Source of the DNA: Candidatus Planktophila lacus
GTDB taxonomy: Bacteria > Actinomycetota > Actinomycetes > Nanopelagicales > Nanopelagicaceae
Assembly (NCBI RefSeq): GCF_002288385.1
Contig: NZ_CP016783.1
Coordinates: forward strand, 992,001 to 1,056,000
DNA length: 64,000 nt
Direction: 5' to 3'
Positions 8,338 through 18,369 of the stretch are shown one piece after another (the first letter of the stretch is position 1; each line of letters starts with the position of its first letter). A model generated the notes under the pieces. It had not been told where the DNA came from. It searched no databases and saw nothing but the letters and a program-made list of their open reading frames with translations. A program made the translations under genes and the position numbers.

Positions 8338-9278
8338 TAGATTCTTCCGCTCTGCTTTGCGCTACGAATATTGGCCCAGATGTAAAGAACGGCAATTCCA
8401 GATGCAGCGGCAAAGATAACAAATGCCATAACGATCGACTGTTGTGGTCGGTTATATGCAGTGAAGAAGTTAGAGATTTCAACGCCCAACATCGTCGGCT
8501 GATTTGGTCCTAGGAATAGAGGAACCGTGAAAGAACCCATGATTCCGATCGCAGTGAATGTTCCGGCGATAACGATTGGTACGAATGCAAGTGGAACAAG
8601 AATGGTACGCACGATGCGCATAAAGCTGGCGCCAGCATCTTGCGCTGTCTCGATAAGGGCATTTGGCACTGATTGCAGCCCAGAAGTAATCATTAAGATC
8701 GCAAAGGGAAGTGATGTCCAGATAGTTCCGATGATGATTGCATTTCGTGTTGCGGTAATTATTGGAAATTCGATTCCGAACTGTGACATGAAGGTTCGCA
8801 TAAATCCAACGCCGTTATAAAACTGGGCGATGGCATAAGCAGCGATTACAACTGGTACAAAGAGTGGAACCAGTGAGAGCATGCTTAAAATTGAAGCGAG
8901 TTTGCCACCCTTAATTCTCTGGTAAAGGCCCATGCCCATTGCCATAAACAACACTATGAACGTTGATACAAAGGTAACTACCAACGTAAGTGCGAAATCG
9001 GGAAGGAAGCGTGGATCCTTAAAGACAGCGAGATAGGCATCTGCTGTTCCCCACCAACTATTTTTGGTGTAAACATCCTGACCGATTATTGAGATAACTC
9101 GGTTAGGTCCTCCGGTGTAACCAATGCTGAAAATAAAGGCGACAAAGATTGGTAGGCCAACAAAGAGAACAATTAGCAAGACCGGTGGTAGCGCCATAAA
9201 AAACCCGAGAGTGGAGAGCTTTGCGGTTTTTACCTCCGCAAAGCCCTCCTTCGTGGCTACAAGGTTAGTTGTGGCCAC
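8337..9278 (-). CDS. ABC transporter inner-membrane permease (first permease, PotB-like)
   Basis: A 313-residue integral membrane protein with about six membrane segments; the first is near residues 27-52. It carries the EAA docking loop (ETAQDAGASFMRIVRTILVPLAFVP, about residues 208-232). It has a longer periplasmic loop between the first two membrane segments than its partner permease. The gene lies 44 bases downstream of the binding-protein gene and is overlapped by the next permease gene. With that permease it should form the heterodimeric channel. Confidence 0.92.
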   Translation of the reverse strand: MATTNLVATKEGFAEVKTAKLSTLGFFMALPPVLLIVLFVGLPIFVAFIFSIGYTGGPNRVISIIGQDVYTKNSWWGTADAYLAVFKDPRFLPDFALTLVVTFVSTFIVLFMAMGMGLYQRIKGGKLASILSMLSLVPLFVPVVIAAYAIAQFYNGVGFMRTFMSQFGIEFPIITATRNAIIIGTIWTSLPFAILMITSGLQSVPNALIETAQDAGASFMRIVRTILVPLAFVPIVIAGTFTAIGIMGSFTVPLFLGPNQPTMLGVEISNFFTAYNRPQQSIVMAFVIFAAASGIAVLYIWANIRSAKQSGRI

Positions 9279-9322
9279 AAGTACCTCTCGAGATTTGTAA
9301 CTTAGATCTTTGTTTCAAGTAA

Positions 9323-10459
9323 TTACTTACCTGGAACGTTAAGCGACCAAGCGCTCTTTAGATCATCAGAGTTTGCTGGGAAGTAAGGAGCACGCATGTC
9401 AGTGACATCGATATCCTTGAAGTTGTCAAACAGAGTTTGATCAAGCTTCTTGCCGTTTACGACCGGAATACCCTTTAGGGTGCCGCCCATAATTGCATTC
9501 TGCATCGCTGGTGACAGAACGAAGTTTGCAAGCAAACGTCCGCCTGTGCGGTTTGAACCATTGATTGGAATACCAAGGGTTGCTGGACCACCTGTAAGTG
9601 ATGGGCTCTTGATAGCAGTTGCCTTGATATTTGCTGGCATAGTGCCGGCTGCCTTGGCAGATGCGAATTGATCTGACCAAACAGTTCCCATATCGATTTC
9701 ACCTGTTGAAAGAAGGTTCAAAGTCGCAGCGTTATTTGCTGGGTATGTACCGTTCTTACCGTAGGTGTACTTATTGAGATCGCGGAGAGTGTCCCAACCC
9801 TTTGCCCACTTGGTCTGGATATCTTTATTTGCAGCAAGTGACATAGCCAGACGCTCATCTGCAGTTAGGTTCATATCAAGAACAGTTTGCGCGAATGAGT
9901 AACCAGATCCGCCACCTGATGGAACGTTGTATGTGAACTTACCTGGGTTGGCCTTAATCCACGCTAGAACTTCATCAAGAGTCTTAGGGACTTTAGTAAC
10001 TTTGGTTGAGTTGTATGCGAGCATAACTGTTGAAGCACGGTAAGGAATAGTTCCATTAGCCTGCTTAATCAGAAGCTTGCTGACATCTTTTAGGTTCGGC
10101 ATAAGTGATGGGCTTGGACGATAGAGAAGTCCTGCCTGTGATAGACGAACAGCAATTCCACCGTCGATTAGGTCAACGCCTGGATCGCGACGAGTCTCTT
10201 TTGCAGCAACGATCTTGGCAAATGTCTGAGCATCGCGAAGTCCGTTACGGTCGAAAGTTACATTGACTTTGTACCCTGGGTATTCCTTTTCAAAGGCTGG
10301 AATAAGAACTGTGTTCCAGAGAGTCTGAATATTTGTATCTGCAGAGATCAAAAGCTCAATTGTCTTTGATGCTGCTGGCGCGCTAGGAACAGATGATCCG
10401 ATAGCGAAAGTTGCCATTACAGCGACAACGGCTGATTTCATTAATTTTGATTTAAACAC
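9323..10459 (-). CDS. Extracellular solute-binding protein of an ABC importer
   Basis: Binding protein of 378 residues with an N-terminal signal peptide (basic MFKSKLMK, hydrophobic AVVAVMATFAIG, cleavage likely after PAA near residue 30). No lipobox cysteine is seen. The fold resembles the type-2 PotD/FbpA-like periplasmic binding proteins (blocks LLISADTN, YPGYKV, DLIDGGIAVRLSQAGLLY). The gene starts with GTG preceded by GGGGGA six bases upstream; a strong promoter and a leader hairpin lie just upstream. It is the first gene of the importer operon. The ligand cannot be read directly; a glycerophosphodiester is suggested only by the enzyme gene at the end of the operon. Confidence 0.9.
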   Translation of the reverse strand: MFKSKLMKSAVVAVMATFAIGSSVPSAPAASKTIELLISADTNIQTLWNTVLIPAFEKEYPGYKVNVTFDRNGLRDAQTFAKIVAAKETRRDPGVDLIDGGIAVRLSQAGLLYRPSPSLMPNLKDVSKLLIKQANGTIPYRASTVMLAYNSTKVTKVPKTLDEVLAWIKANPGKFTYNVPSGGGSGYSFAQTVLDMNLTADERLAMSLAANKDIQTKWAKGWDTLRDLNKYTYGKNGTYPANNAATLNLLSTGEIDMGTVWSDQFASAKAAGTMPANIKATAIKSPSLTGGPATLGIPINGSNRTGGRLLANFVLSPAMQNAIMGGTLKGIPVVNGKKLDQTLFDNFKDIDVTDMRAPYFPANSDDLKSAWSLNVPGK

Positions 10460-10487
10460 TGATTTCCCCCGAATTCAGATAAATGAG

Positions 10488-10504
10488 ATGGGGCTTTACC
10501 CCAT
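10488..10504 (-). promoter_or_regulatory. Hairpin in the leader of the binding-protein mRNA
   Basis: A perfect 6-bp inverted repeat, ATGGGG-TAAAG-CCCCAT in the transcript. It lies close behind the predicted transcription start and about 30 bases before the GTG start. There is no U-tract behind it. It could protect the mRNA 5' end or block read-through; the role is open. Confidence 0.5.
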
Positions 10505-10515
10505 TTCTATGCTTG

Positions 10516-10544
10516 AACTTATGCCTACCTAGCCCCCTAGTCAA
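10516..10544 (-). promoter_or_regulatory. Sigma-70 type promoter of the ABC importer operon
   Basis: TTGACT (-35, 10539-10544) and TAAGTT (-10, 10516-10521) on the minus strand with a 17-base spacer. The -35 box matches the consensus in five of six positions and the -10 box fits the actinobacterial TAnnnT form. It points at the binding-protein gene, with a leader of about 50 bases. Confidence 0.65.
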
Positions 10545-10657
10545 ACATCTGGCGGGGATATAGCGGGTTAATTCAAAGCGTTATCAGAATGAGATATTTA
10601 TTCGCCGCGGCGAGGAGCTGCCTTCCGTGGCGCGATCGGTTTCAGGTCACCTGAGAG

Positions 10658-11127
10658 TTAGGCAACGCCAATCGCATCGACTACGAAGATTAGAGTTTCA
10701 TTTGGTCCAATTGGTCCGCCGCCTTGTGCGCCATAACCTAAATCAGGTGGAATAACTAGCAGACGTCGTCCGCCAACTTTCATGCCCGGAATCCCTTGCT
10801 GCCAACCAACAATCACATTTGCCAATGGGAAGGTTGCAGGTGAACCGCCGTTCCATGAAGATTCAATCAACTGACCATTTGACCAAGTCATAAGTGTGTA
10901 ATGCACGGTCATGGTTGAAGTTGGAAGTGCTTCAGCACCGTTGCCAACGATTATGTCTTTTGTTACCAAGGTTGTTGGTGGGTTACCGGCGGGCGCACCA
11001 ATTGTTGGCGCTTCTCCTTGATTAGTTGTGACTGTTGGCAAGTTATCTGATGAAGCGCTCACTTCTTTATCTCCACATCCAGTTAGTAAAAGGGTACAAA
11101 CGGCAAATAGTGCTAAAACTTTCTTCA

Positions 11128-11128
<1 letters not shown>
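10658..11128 (-). CDS. FKBP-type peptidyl-prolyl isomerase, lipoprotein
   Basis: Proline isomerase, predicted to be anchored on the outer face of the membrane. The signal peptide has the lipobox LLTGC with the modified cysteine at residue 18, followed by a flexible Ser/Pro/Thr-rich linker. The FKBP domain covers about residues 60-156 with the blocks TVHYTLMTW, VIVGWQQGIPGMKVGGRR and the C-terminal ETLIFVVDAI. At 156 residues it has the size of a single-domain enzyme. Its start overlaps the argG stop by one base. A folding role for exported proteins is the usual assumption. Confidence 0.93.
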
Positions 11129-13660
<2,532 letters not shown>

Positions 13661-13700
13661 GTAATTAAAGTACCGTAATTCTCGAAGTTACTTGCTGATG

Positions 13701-14912
13701 TTAATTCGGAATCCTGATTGTTACTGCTAATCCGCCTAGTTGGCTCTTGCTAAGTTCAAGTTCACCGTTATGTTCTTGAACTATCGCTGCGATGATGCTC
13801 AGACCCAAGCCTGAACCGCCACTTTCGCGTGAGCGCGATGGATCGAATCTATTCATAAATTTGATTTCACTTCCATATGCCGAATCAGGCAGCCCCGGTC
13901 CACCATCTTCGATCCTTAACTCGGCGCGTTTGCCGATATTGCGAAGTGAGACTGAAACTGGGGCATCTATCGGAGTATGGCGGAGAATATTTGAGAGGCA
14001 ATTTTGAATCAAGCGGCTTAGATGTTCGCGAGATCCCTGGACGAAGCAGTCATCCGGTATTGCGGTAGTAACAGTGCGCGATGTATTTAGTACTTGAAAA
14101 TCATTTAGATGTGCGTTAACTAGCTCGTCAAAATCAACTTCAGCGAAATTTACTGGCTTGCTCTCTCCAAGTTCGGCAAGAAGTAGGAGATCGTGAATCA
14201 AACTTTCCATTCTTTCAATCTCAGAACCGACTCTTGAAAATGCGCGCGCTTGGTCTGGGGCTTGCGTAAATTGCCCTTTACTCAACATTTCGTTGTAACC
14301 CTTGATGACCGTCAATGGAGTCCTTAATTCATGCGAAGCATCACCTAAAAATCGCTGCATGCGTTGGAGCGCTTGGGCATCTAGCCCACGGTTGTGACGT
14401 CTTAAGAAGTAGATTGAGAAAAATATTGCTAGCGCATCAGCTCCCGCGGTAAACAGGCCAAGGCTCTTCAAGTTTGATATGAAATTCTCATTTAATTTAT
14501 CAAGCGAAGATGCGATTACTAGATAGTCACCTCCAGCAATCGCTGCGGATTGAAAACGAAACTCTGTAGGTTTTGCTGTAGTTACTGCGCCAGCCAAGCC
14601 CTTATTTACCAAAGATAAGTCGGTAATTCCTGGATAGATTAATTGCGATTCGTTGATAATCGTCTCATCGCCCTCTTGCGTTACTAGAGACAGGGTTAAA
14701 TCCAAACTTTCATCTTCGATCGTCAAGATTGCAGCTGAAATCGCTTCCGATGGAAAGGCGTTAACCCTAGTTACAACTTTTTGAAGTGATTGATCGATCT
14801 GCGCTAAATCTGCACTCCGAGCCGCAAGGGTTGCATATCCCCCAATAAGCGTTGAAAGAACTGTTGTTACGATTATTGAGATTACTGCAAACTTGCTACC
14901 CGACTTCTTCAT
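13701..14912 (-). CDS. Membrane sensor histidine kinase
   Basis: A 403-residue kinase. It has two membrane segments (about residues 8-30 and 150-168) around an extracytoplasmic sensor loop, and no clear HAMP domain. The H-box is DASHELRTPLT, the N-box NCLSNILRH, the G1 box DGGPGLPD and the G2 box GGSGLGLSI, so it looks active. It pairs with the response regulator gene two bases upstream. The stimulus is unknown. The short linker without HAMP resembles kinases of the mycobacterial TrcS/PrrB type only in general layout. Confidence 0.92.
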   Translation of the reverse strand: MKKSGSKFAVISIIVTTVLSTLIGGYATLAARSADLAQIDQSLQKVVTRVNAFPSEAISAAILTIEDESLDLTLSLVTQEGDETIINESQLIYPGITDLSLVNKGLAGAVTTAKPTEFRFQSAAIAGGDYLVIASSLDKLNENFISNLKSLGLFTAGADALAIFFSIYFLRRHNRGLDAQALQRMQRFLGDASHELRTPLTVIKGYNEMLSKGQFTQAPDQARAFSRVGSEIERMESLIHDLLLLAELGESKPVNFAEVDFDELVNAHLNDFQVLNTSRTVTTAIPDDCFVQGSREHLSRLIQNCLSNILRHTPIDAPVSVSLRNIGKRAELRIEDGGPGLPDSAYGSEIKFMNRFDPSRSRESGGSGLGLSIIAAIVQEHNGELELSKSQLGGLAVTIRIPN

Positions 14913-14914
14913 AC

Positions 14915-15622
14915 TTACTTCTGCTCAGGTTTAGGCTGGGGCTTGGGTTCCTGTATTACAAAGCCAACGCCTCTCACAGTCTTTATCCCCTCAAATCCAT
15001 CACGATGCAATTTCTTACGAAGGTAAGAGATATATGTATCTGCAACGGTGCTCTCAGATTCAAAGGTAATTCCCCATACTTCATCAAGTAGCAAACTCTT
15101 ACTTAAGACTCGATTTTTATTTTCAACCAAAACTTGCAAAAGTCGGAATTCAGTTGGGGAGAGATCGACTAGCTCACCAGCAAAGGTCACGGTGTGGCTT
15201 GCTTCATCTACCTTTATCGGACCGCACGTAAGATCTGCGCCATTTGATGTTGAGATCTGTGAACGGCGCAAAATAGCCTTAACTCGCAAAAGAAGTTCTT
15301 CCAAGCCAAATGGCTTAGTTACATAATCATCTGCGCCAAGAGTTAATCCGCGCGTTACATCTGCACGATCTGCCCGCGCGCTAAGCATCAGAGCAGGAGT
15401 GTTATCTCCGGTAGAGCGAAGCCTTTCAACTAACTCGAAGCCATCCATTAGCGGCATATTGATATCAATTATCAAAAGGTCTGGCTTCTTATTTCTAATT
15501 GCCGTCAGCGCTGACATTCCATCTGAGGCGGTAGCTGTCTCAAAGCCCGCGATACGGAGGGCATCGCCCAATAACTCGCGAACTCCGGCTTCATCATCTA
15601 CGATTAAAATCATCTCAGCCAT
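14915..15622 (-). CDS. OmpR/PhoB-family response regulator
   Basis: DNA-binding regulator of 235 residues. The receiver domain (about 1-120) has the acidic pair DDE near residues 9-11, the phospho-acceptor Asp in LLIIDINMP near residue 53, and the KPF lysine near 103. The winged-helix domain (about 130-225) shows LSPTEFRLLQVLVEN and DTYISYLRKKL. It is first in the unit with the kinase gene. Upstream, in the region shared with the divergent secreted-protein gene, lie two 11-bp-spaced TTTCAC repeats that are good candidates for its own binding site. Confidence 0.94.
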   Translation of the reverse strand: MAEMILIVDDEAGVRELLGDALRIAGFETATASDGMSALTAIRNKKPDLLIIDINMPLMDGFELVERLRSTGDNTPALMLSARADRADVTRGLTLGADDYVTKPFGLEELLLRVKAILRRSQISTSNGADLTCGPIKVDEASHTVTFAGELVDLSPTEFRLLQVLVENKNRVLSKSLLLDEVWGITFESESTVADTYISYLRKKLHRDGFEGIKTVRGVGFVIQEPKPQPKPEQK

Positions 15623-15690
15623 GTACTAAGCCTTCCATGTCGGCGATGAAATAGCCAAGCCTCTCGCAGAAATCTCTTCGATAAAGGTGT

Positions 15691-15707
15691 TTTCACCGAA
15701 ATTTCAC
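15691..15707. promoter_or_regulatory. Direct-repeat site TTTCAC-N5-TTTCAC, candidate OmpR-type binding site
   Basis: Two identical TTTCAC half-sites (15691-15696 and 15702-15707), 11 bp apart on the plus strand, with a weaker third copy TTAACC at 15712. Tandem half-sites at one helical turn are the usual form for OmpR/PhoB-type regulators. The site lies between the response regulator gene and the divergent secreted-protein gene, so it could serve both. Confidence 0.45.
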
Positions 15708-15767
15708 AAACTTAACCTTGATACTTAGGGCTAATTAATAAGGGTGCATTCGAGAAAGCGGAGCCAG

Positions 15768-16241
15768 GTGAATAAGACTAGAACAGCGGCAGTATCTGCT
15801 CTCGTCATTGCCTTTTCATTCGTGGCGCTGCCTTTAGCAAGCGCTGACAATAAGAATCCAAACTCTCCATCTCCGACCGAAGTAAGTAAAGACTTTAAAT
15901 CTGCGATGGAGAGATTTAAGGAAGATCAAAAGACATTTTCTGAAGCGGTAAAGGCTTACGACGCCGCCAGACGAACAATAAATAAGGCTTTTAAAGAGAG
16001 CGTGGATAAAGCCTTATCCGATGCAAAATCTTTGAGCGCACCTGGACAAACTCAACTCCAGAAACGTCAGAGCGCTGTAGCAAAGCAGAGCGCGGTTATT
16101 GCCGCCACCGCAATCAGAGACGCCGCTATTGAAGCGCTCGGGCCGGCACCTGTACCTCCGACTCCACCTGCTAAAGCACCACGCATGGAGAAGAGCAAGA
16201 AACCACAAACCGGTATTTCACCAAGCCCGTCCTCAAATTAA
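15768..16241 (+). CDS. Secreted helical protein of unknown function
   Basis: Not recognised as a known family. An N-terminal signal peptide (NKTRTAAVSALVIAFSFV, cleavage probably after LASA) is followed by a helical, Lys/Glu/Ala-rich region with coiled-coil character (about residues 40-115) and a Pro/Lys/Ser-rich tail. The GTG at 15768 is preferred because GGAG stands four bases upstream and the signal peptide then starts normally; a GTG at 15744 would add eight residues. It is divergent from the two-component pair and shares a candidate binding site with it, so it may be a target. Its 3' end shares the bases TTAA with the hpf stop on the other strand. Confidence 0.75.
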   Translation: MNKTRTAAVSALVIAFSFVALPLASADNKNPNSPSPTEVSKDFKSAMERFKEDQKTFSEAVKAYDAARRTINKAFKESVDKALSDAKSLSAPGQTQLQKRQSAVAKQSAVIAATAIRDAAIEALGPAPVPPTPPAKAPRMEKSKKPQTGISPSPSSN

Positions 16242-16585
16242 TCTGAATCTGCAAGCGGTTTATTTCGTAAAGTTTCGCGATCGTGGCTCTTTGATTTCTC
16301 GTGATGCTTGCGAATTTGTAATTCAAAGTTCTTAATCGCTTCATCAAATGCAGCAAGGTCATTAAACTCGGCGGCTTCTGCTCGCATCAGTGGCCCTGCG
16401 CCATGGGAAGTTAAAATAACGCGGTGTGCGTGTTTTCCTTGACGTGGATTTTGTTCATGCAAGATCTCTACTTCAACACGATCAATGGTGACGTTAAATC
16501 TCTCCATGCTCATTAGCTTCTCATGGGCAATCTCGCGAAAATCTTCAGCGAGTTCTGCGTGACGGGCATGAATAACAATTTTCAT
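16238..16585 (-). CDS. hpf: Ribosome hibernation-promoting factor, short form (HPF/RaiA family)
   Basis: Binds idle ribosomes and keeps them inactive. The beta-alpha-beta-beta-beta-alpha fold of the S30AE domain covers about residues 1-100 (MKIVIHARHAELAEDF, MSMERF, ILTSHGAGPLMRAEA, FDEAIKNFELQIRKHH). At 115 residues it lacks the C-terminal dimerisation domain of long HPF. In mycobacteria the corresponding gene stands beside secA and comF; here that place is empty and the gene sits elsewhere. The 3' end overlaps the convergent secreted-protein gene by four bases. Confidence 0.88.
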   Translation of the reverse strand: MKIVIHARHAELAEDFREIAHEKLMSMERFNVTIDRVEVEILHEQNPRQGKHAHRVILTSHGAGPLMRAEAAEFNDLAAFDEAIKNFELQIRKHHEKSKSHDRETLRNKPLADSD

Positions 16586-16597
16586 ATTCTCTCCCTG

Positions 16598-16618
16598 TGT
16601 AGCTACTTTGTAGTTACA
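16598..16618 (-). promoter_or_regulatory. Inverted repeat just upstream of hpf
   Basis: In the hpf sense strand the sequence reads TGTAACTAC-AAA-GTAGCTACA: two 9-base arms with one mismatch and a three-base centre. It ends 12 bases before the hpf ATG, next to the GGGAGAG ribosome binding site. It could be a repressor operator or an mRNA hairpin that affects initiation. Confidence 0.45.
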
Positions 16619-16670
16619 ACCATTGCACTCTTTGGATACTTTGGAAAGGGATAATCTGAATTAACTGGAA

Positions 16671-17054
16671 TTAAAGAGGTGGCGCTGCGACTGCTGCGGT
16701 GACCAGCAGCGCGTAAAGTGCGCTCTGGGCAAAGATCTTAATCGCAGTTTTTCGGTCGGCTGCGCGATCTGCCTGATCTGAAACTTTTGAAAGTTTCCCG
16801 AGAGTTCCAAAATTGAATGTACCCGCAAAGCCATAAGCAAGGCAGAAACGTTTACGAGATTGCACCCAGCCAACTGACATAACAAGTGCCGGCAGGAAAA
16901 TTCCCAAGCGAGATTGCCGGCTTGCCTCGGTAGAGATGAGAGTCGCCGCTGAAGATAAGGTAAGAATCAAACCTAGAACTGCAACCATTCGACGACGAGC
17001 GAGCTCTCCCCCACCGATATTGCAAGTGCCGGGTATGTATTCTGTTTGGCTCAC
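16671..17054 (-). CDS. Small membrane protein of unknown function
   Basis: A 127-residue protein, not assigned. The N-terminus has the block PGTCNIGGGELARRR, followed by two close hydrophobic segments (about residues 24-42 and 50-64), a cytoplasmic-looking basic stretch and a final hydrophobic helix (about 107-126). The start is a GTG that directly follows the TAA of the 50-codon gene upstream, with no intervening base, so translation is probably coupled. The short conserved-looking CNIG block may be a metal or cofactor site, but that is a guess. Confidence 0.65.
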   Translation of the reverse strand: MSQTEYIPGTCNIGGGELARRRMVAVLGLILTLSSAATLISTEASRQSRLGIFLPALVMSVGWVQSRKRFCLAYGFAGTFNFGTLGKLSKVSDQADRAADRKTAIKIFAQSALYALLVTAAVAAPPL

Positions 17055-17207
17055 TTATGCATCCTCAAATTCATCTTCATCTTCATCGATCCAAGCATCA
17101 GCTGGAGCATCTTCTTGGCGCTGTGCCCATGAAAGAAAACTTCCTACCGCCTGAAAGGCGACAGCCAGCACGGCGAAGAAGGCCAACGCTCTTCGGAAGA
17201 ATTTCAT
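17055..17207 (-). CDS. Small 50-residue membrane-anchored protein with acidic tail
   Basis: A short reading frame that would be missed by length filters. The product starts MKFFRRALAFFAVLAVAF, a basic N-terminus plus one hydrophobic helix (about residues 7-25), and ends in a very acidic tail (DEDEDEFEDA). The TAA stop abuts the GTG of the next membrane-protein gene and the strand is the same, which supports a real gene. The ribosome binding site (TAGG) is weak. Function unknown; a partner of the neighbouring membrane protein is an inference. Confidence 0.6.
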   Translation of the reverse strand: MKFFRRALAFFAVLAVAFQAVGSFLSWAQRQEDAPADAWIDEDEDEFEDA

Positions 17208-17241
17208 AACCTAAAAATACTACCTATCGCGGAGAATTTCC

Positions 17242-18360
17242 TTATTTAGCAGCGTGCAACGCGGAGTCGATATCTGCCCAAAGGTCTTCAACGTTTTCGC
17301 AACCAACAGAGAGACGGATCAAGGTTTCTGGGACGCTAGAACTTTCGATGGGCCAGCGACGACGGCGCTCCCAAAGTGATTCAACTCCACCAAGGCTGGT
17401 TGCATAAGTAACTATCTTGGAAGAGGCGCAGACTTTATCTGTACTTTCAGCGCTACCGACATATTCGAAGGAGACAATAGCTCCAAAGCTTTTCATAAAG
17501 GCTTTAGCTTTTTCATGTTGCGAATCAGTAGGCAGACCTGGATATCTAACGTTTTTTACCAATGGGTGCGCGCTCAGGCGCTTGGCAAGTTCGAGTGCAT
17601 TTTCGCAGGACTTCTGAAAGCGCAGTGGGAAGGTGCGAATACCGCGCAGTGCCAGCCAAGCTTCAAACGGACCAGGAATAGATCCATTAAATTTACGCGC
17701 ATCTTCTAACGTCTTAAATTGCGCCGCATCTGCGGTGCTAAGTGAGCCAAGAACAACATCGCTATGTCCAGCTAAATACTTTGTCACAGAATTCATGACG
17801 ATATTTGCACCTAGGGCAAGTGGCTTCTGACTCAGCGCAGTGGCAAAAGTGTTATCTACCGCAACGGTTACGCCCTTTTCTTTTGCCGCCTTGATGAGTG
17901 CGGGAAGATCGGCAACTTCTAAACCTGGATTAGTTGGAGATTCGATCCAGAGCAGAGTTGCGCCAGGTAACTCGTTAATAACCGCTGAAGTATCAGTAAC
18001 TGATACAAAGGAAACTTTTAAGCGATTTGCTGTTGCATAGTTGTTGAGCAGAGTCATTGTTCCTGAGTAGCCCTGATTTGATGCGATCACCTTTGCACCA
18101 ACAGGAAGAGTTGAAAATACTGCGGTGACAGCAGCCATTCCAGATGAGTAAGCCAGAGTGCGTCCGCCTTCTAGCGCGCTGATCGCTTCTTCAAGTGCCA
18201 GCCAAGTTTCATTTCCGTAACGCCCATAACCAACTGCTCCACCTGCAACAAAAGTTGAGTTAAGTGAGATTGGATGATTCAAAGAACTATCTGGACCTAC
18301 TGTTGGACGGCCCGCGGTAATTGCGATCGTCTCGGGGCTTAGCCCTTTATCTAAATTCAT
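17242..18360 (-). CDS. Cystathionine gamma-synthase / gamma-lyase family PLP enzyme (MetB-like)
   Basis: Cys/Met-metabolism PLP enzyme of 372 residues. The family blocks are SGMAAVTAV, WIESPTNPGLEVADL, VAVDNTFATA and the PLP lysine in SVTKYLAGHSDVVLG, with TSLGGVESL near the C-terminus. These enzymes make or break cystathionine in methionine/cysteine interconversion; synthase and lyase cannot be told apart with certainty by eye. It is the last of four tightly spaced genes (LacI regulator, MalY-type lyase, oxidoreductase, this gene; gaps 7-17 bases), which points to a shared role in sulfur amino acid use. Confidence 0.9.
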   Translation of the reverse strand: MNLDKGLSPETIAITAGRPTVGPDSSLNHPISLNSTFVAGGAVGYGRYGNETWLALEEAISALEGGRTLAYSSGMAAVTAVFSTLPVGAKVIASNQGYSGTMTLLNNYATANRLKVSFVSVTDTSAVINELPGATLLWIESPTNPGLEVADLPALIKAAKEKGVTVAVDNTFATALSQKPLALGANIVMNSVTKYLAGHSDVVLGSLSTADAAQFKTLEDARKFNGSIPGPFEAWLALRGIRTFPLRFQKSCENALELAKRLSAHPLVKNVRYPGLPTDSQHEKAKAFMKSFGAIVSFEYVGSAESTDKVCASSKIVTYATSLGGVESLWERRRRWPIESSSVPETLIRLSVGCENVEDLWADIDSALHAAK

Positions 18361-18369
18361 GACCTAAGC

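Noticed and set aside
10600-10657. Intrinsic terminator after the FKBP gene
   Set aside because: Short palindromes such as CGCCGCGGCG and TCAGGTGACCTGA are present, but none has a usable loop plus U-tract.
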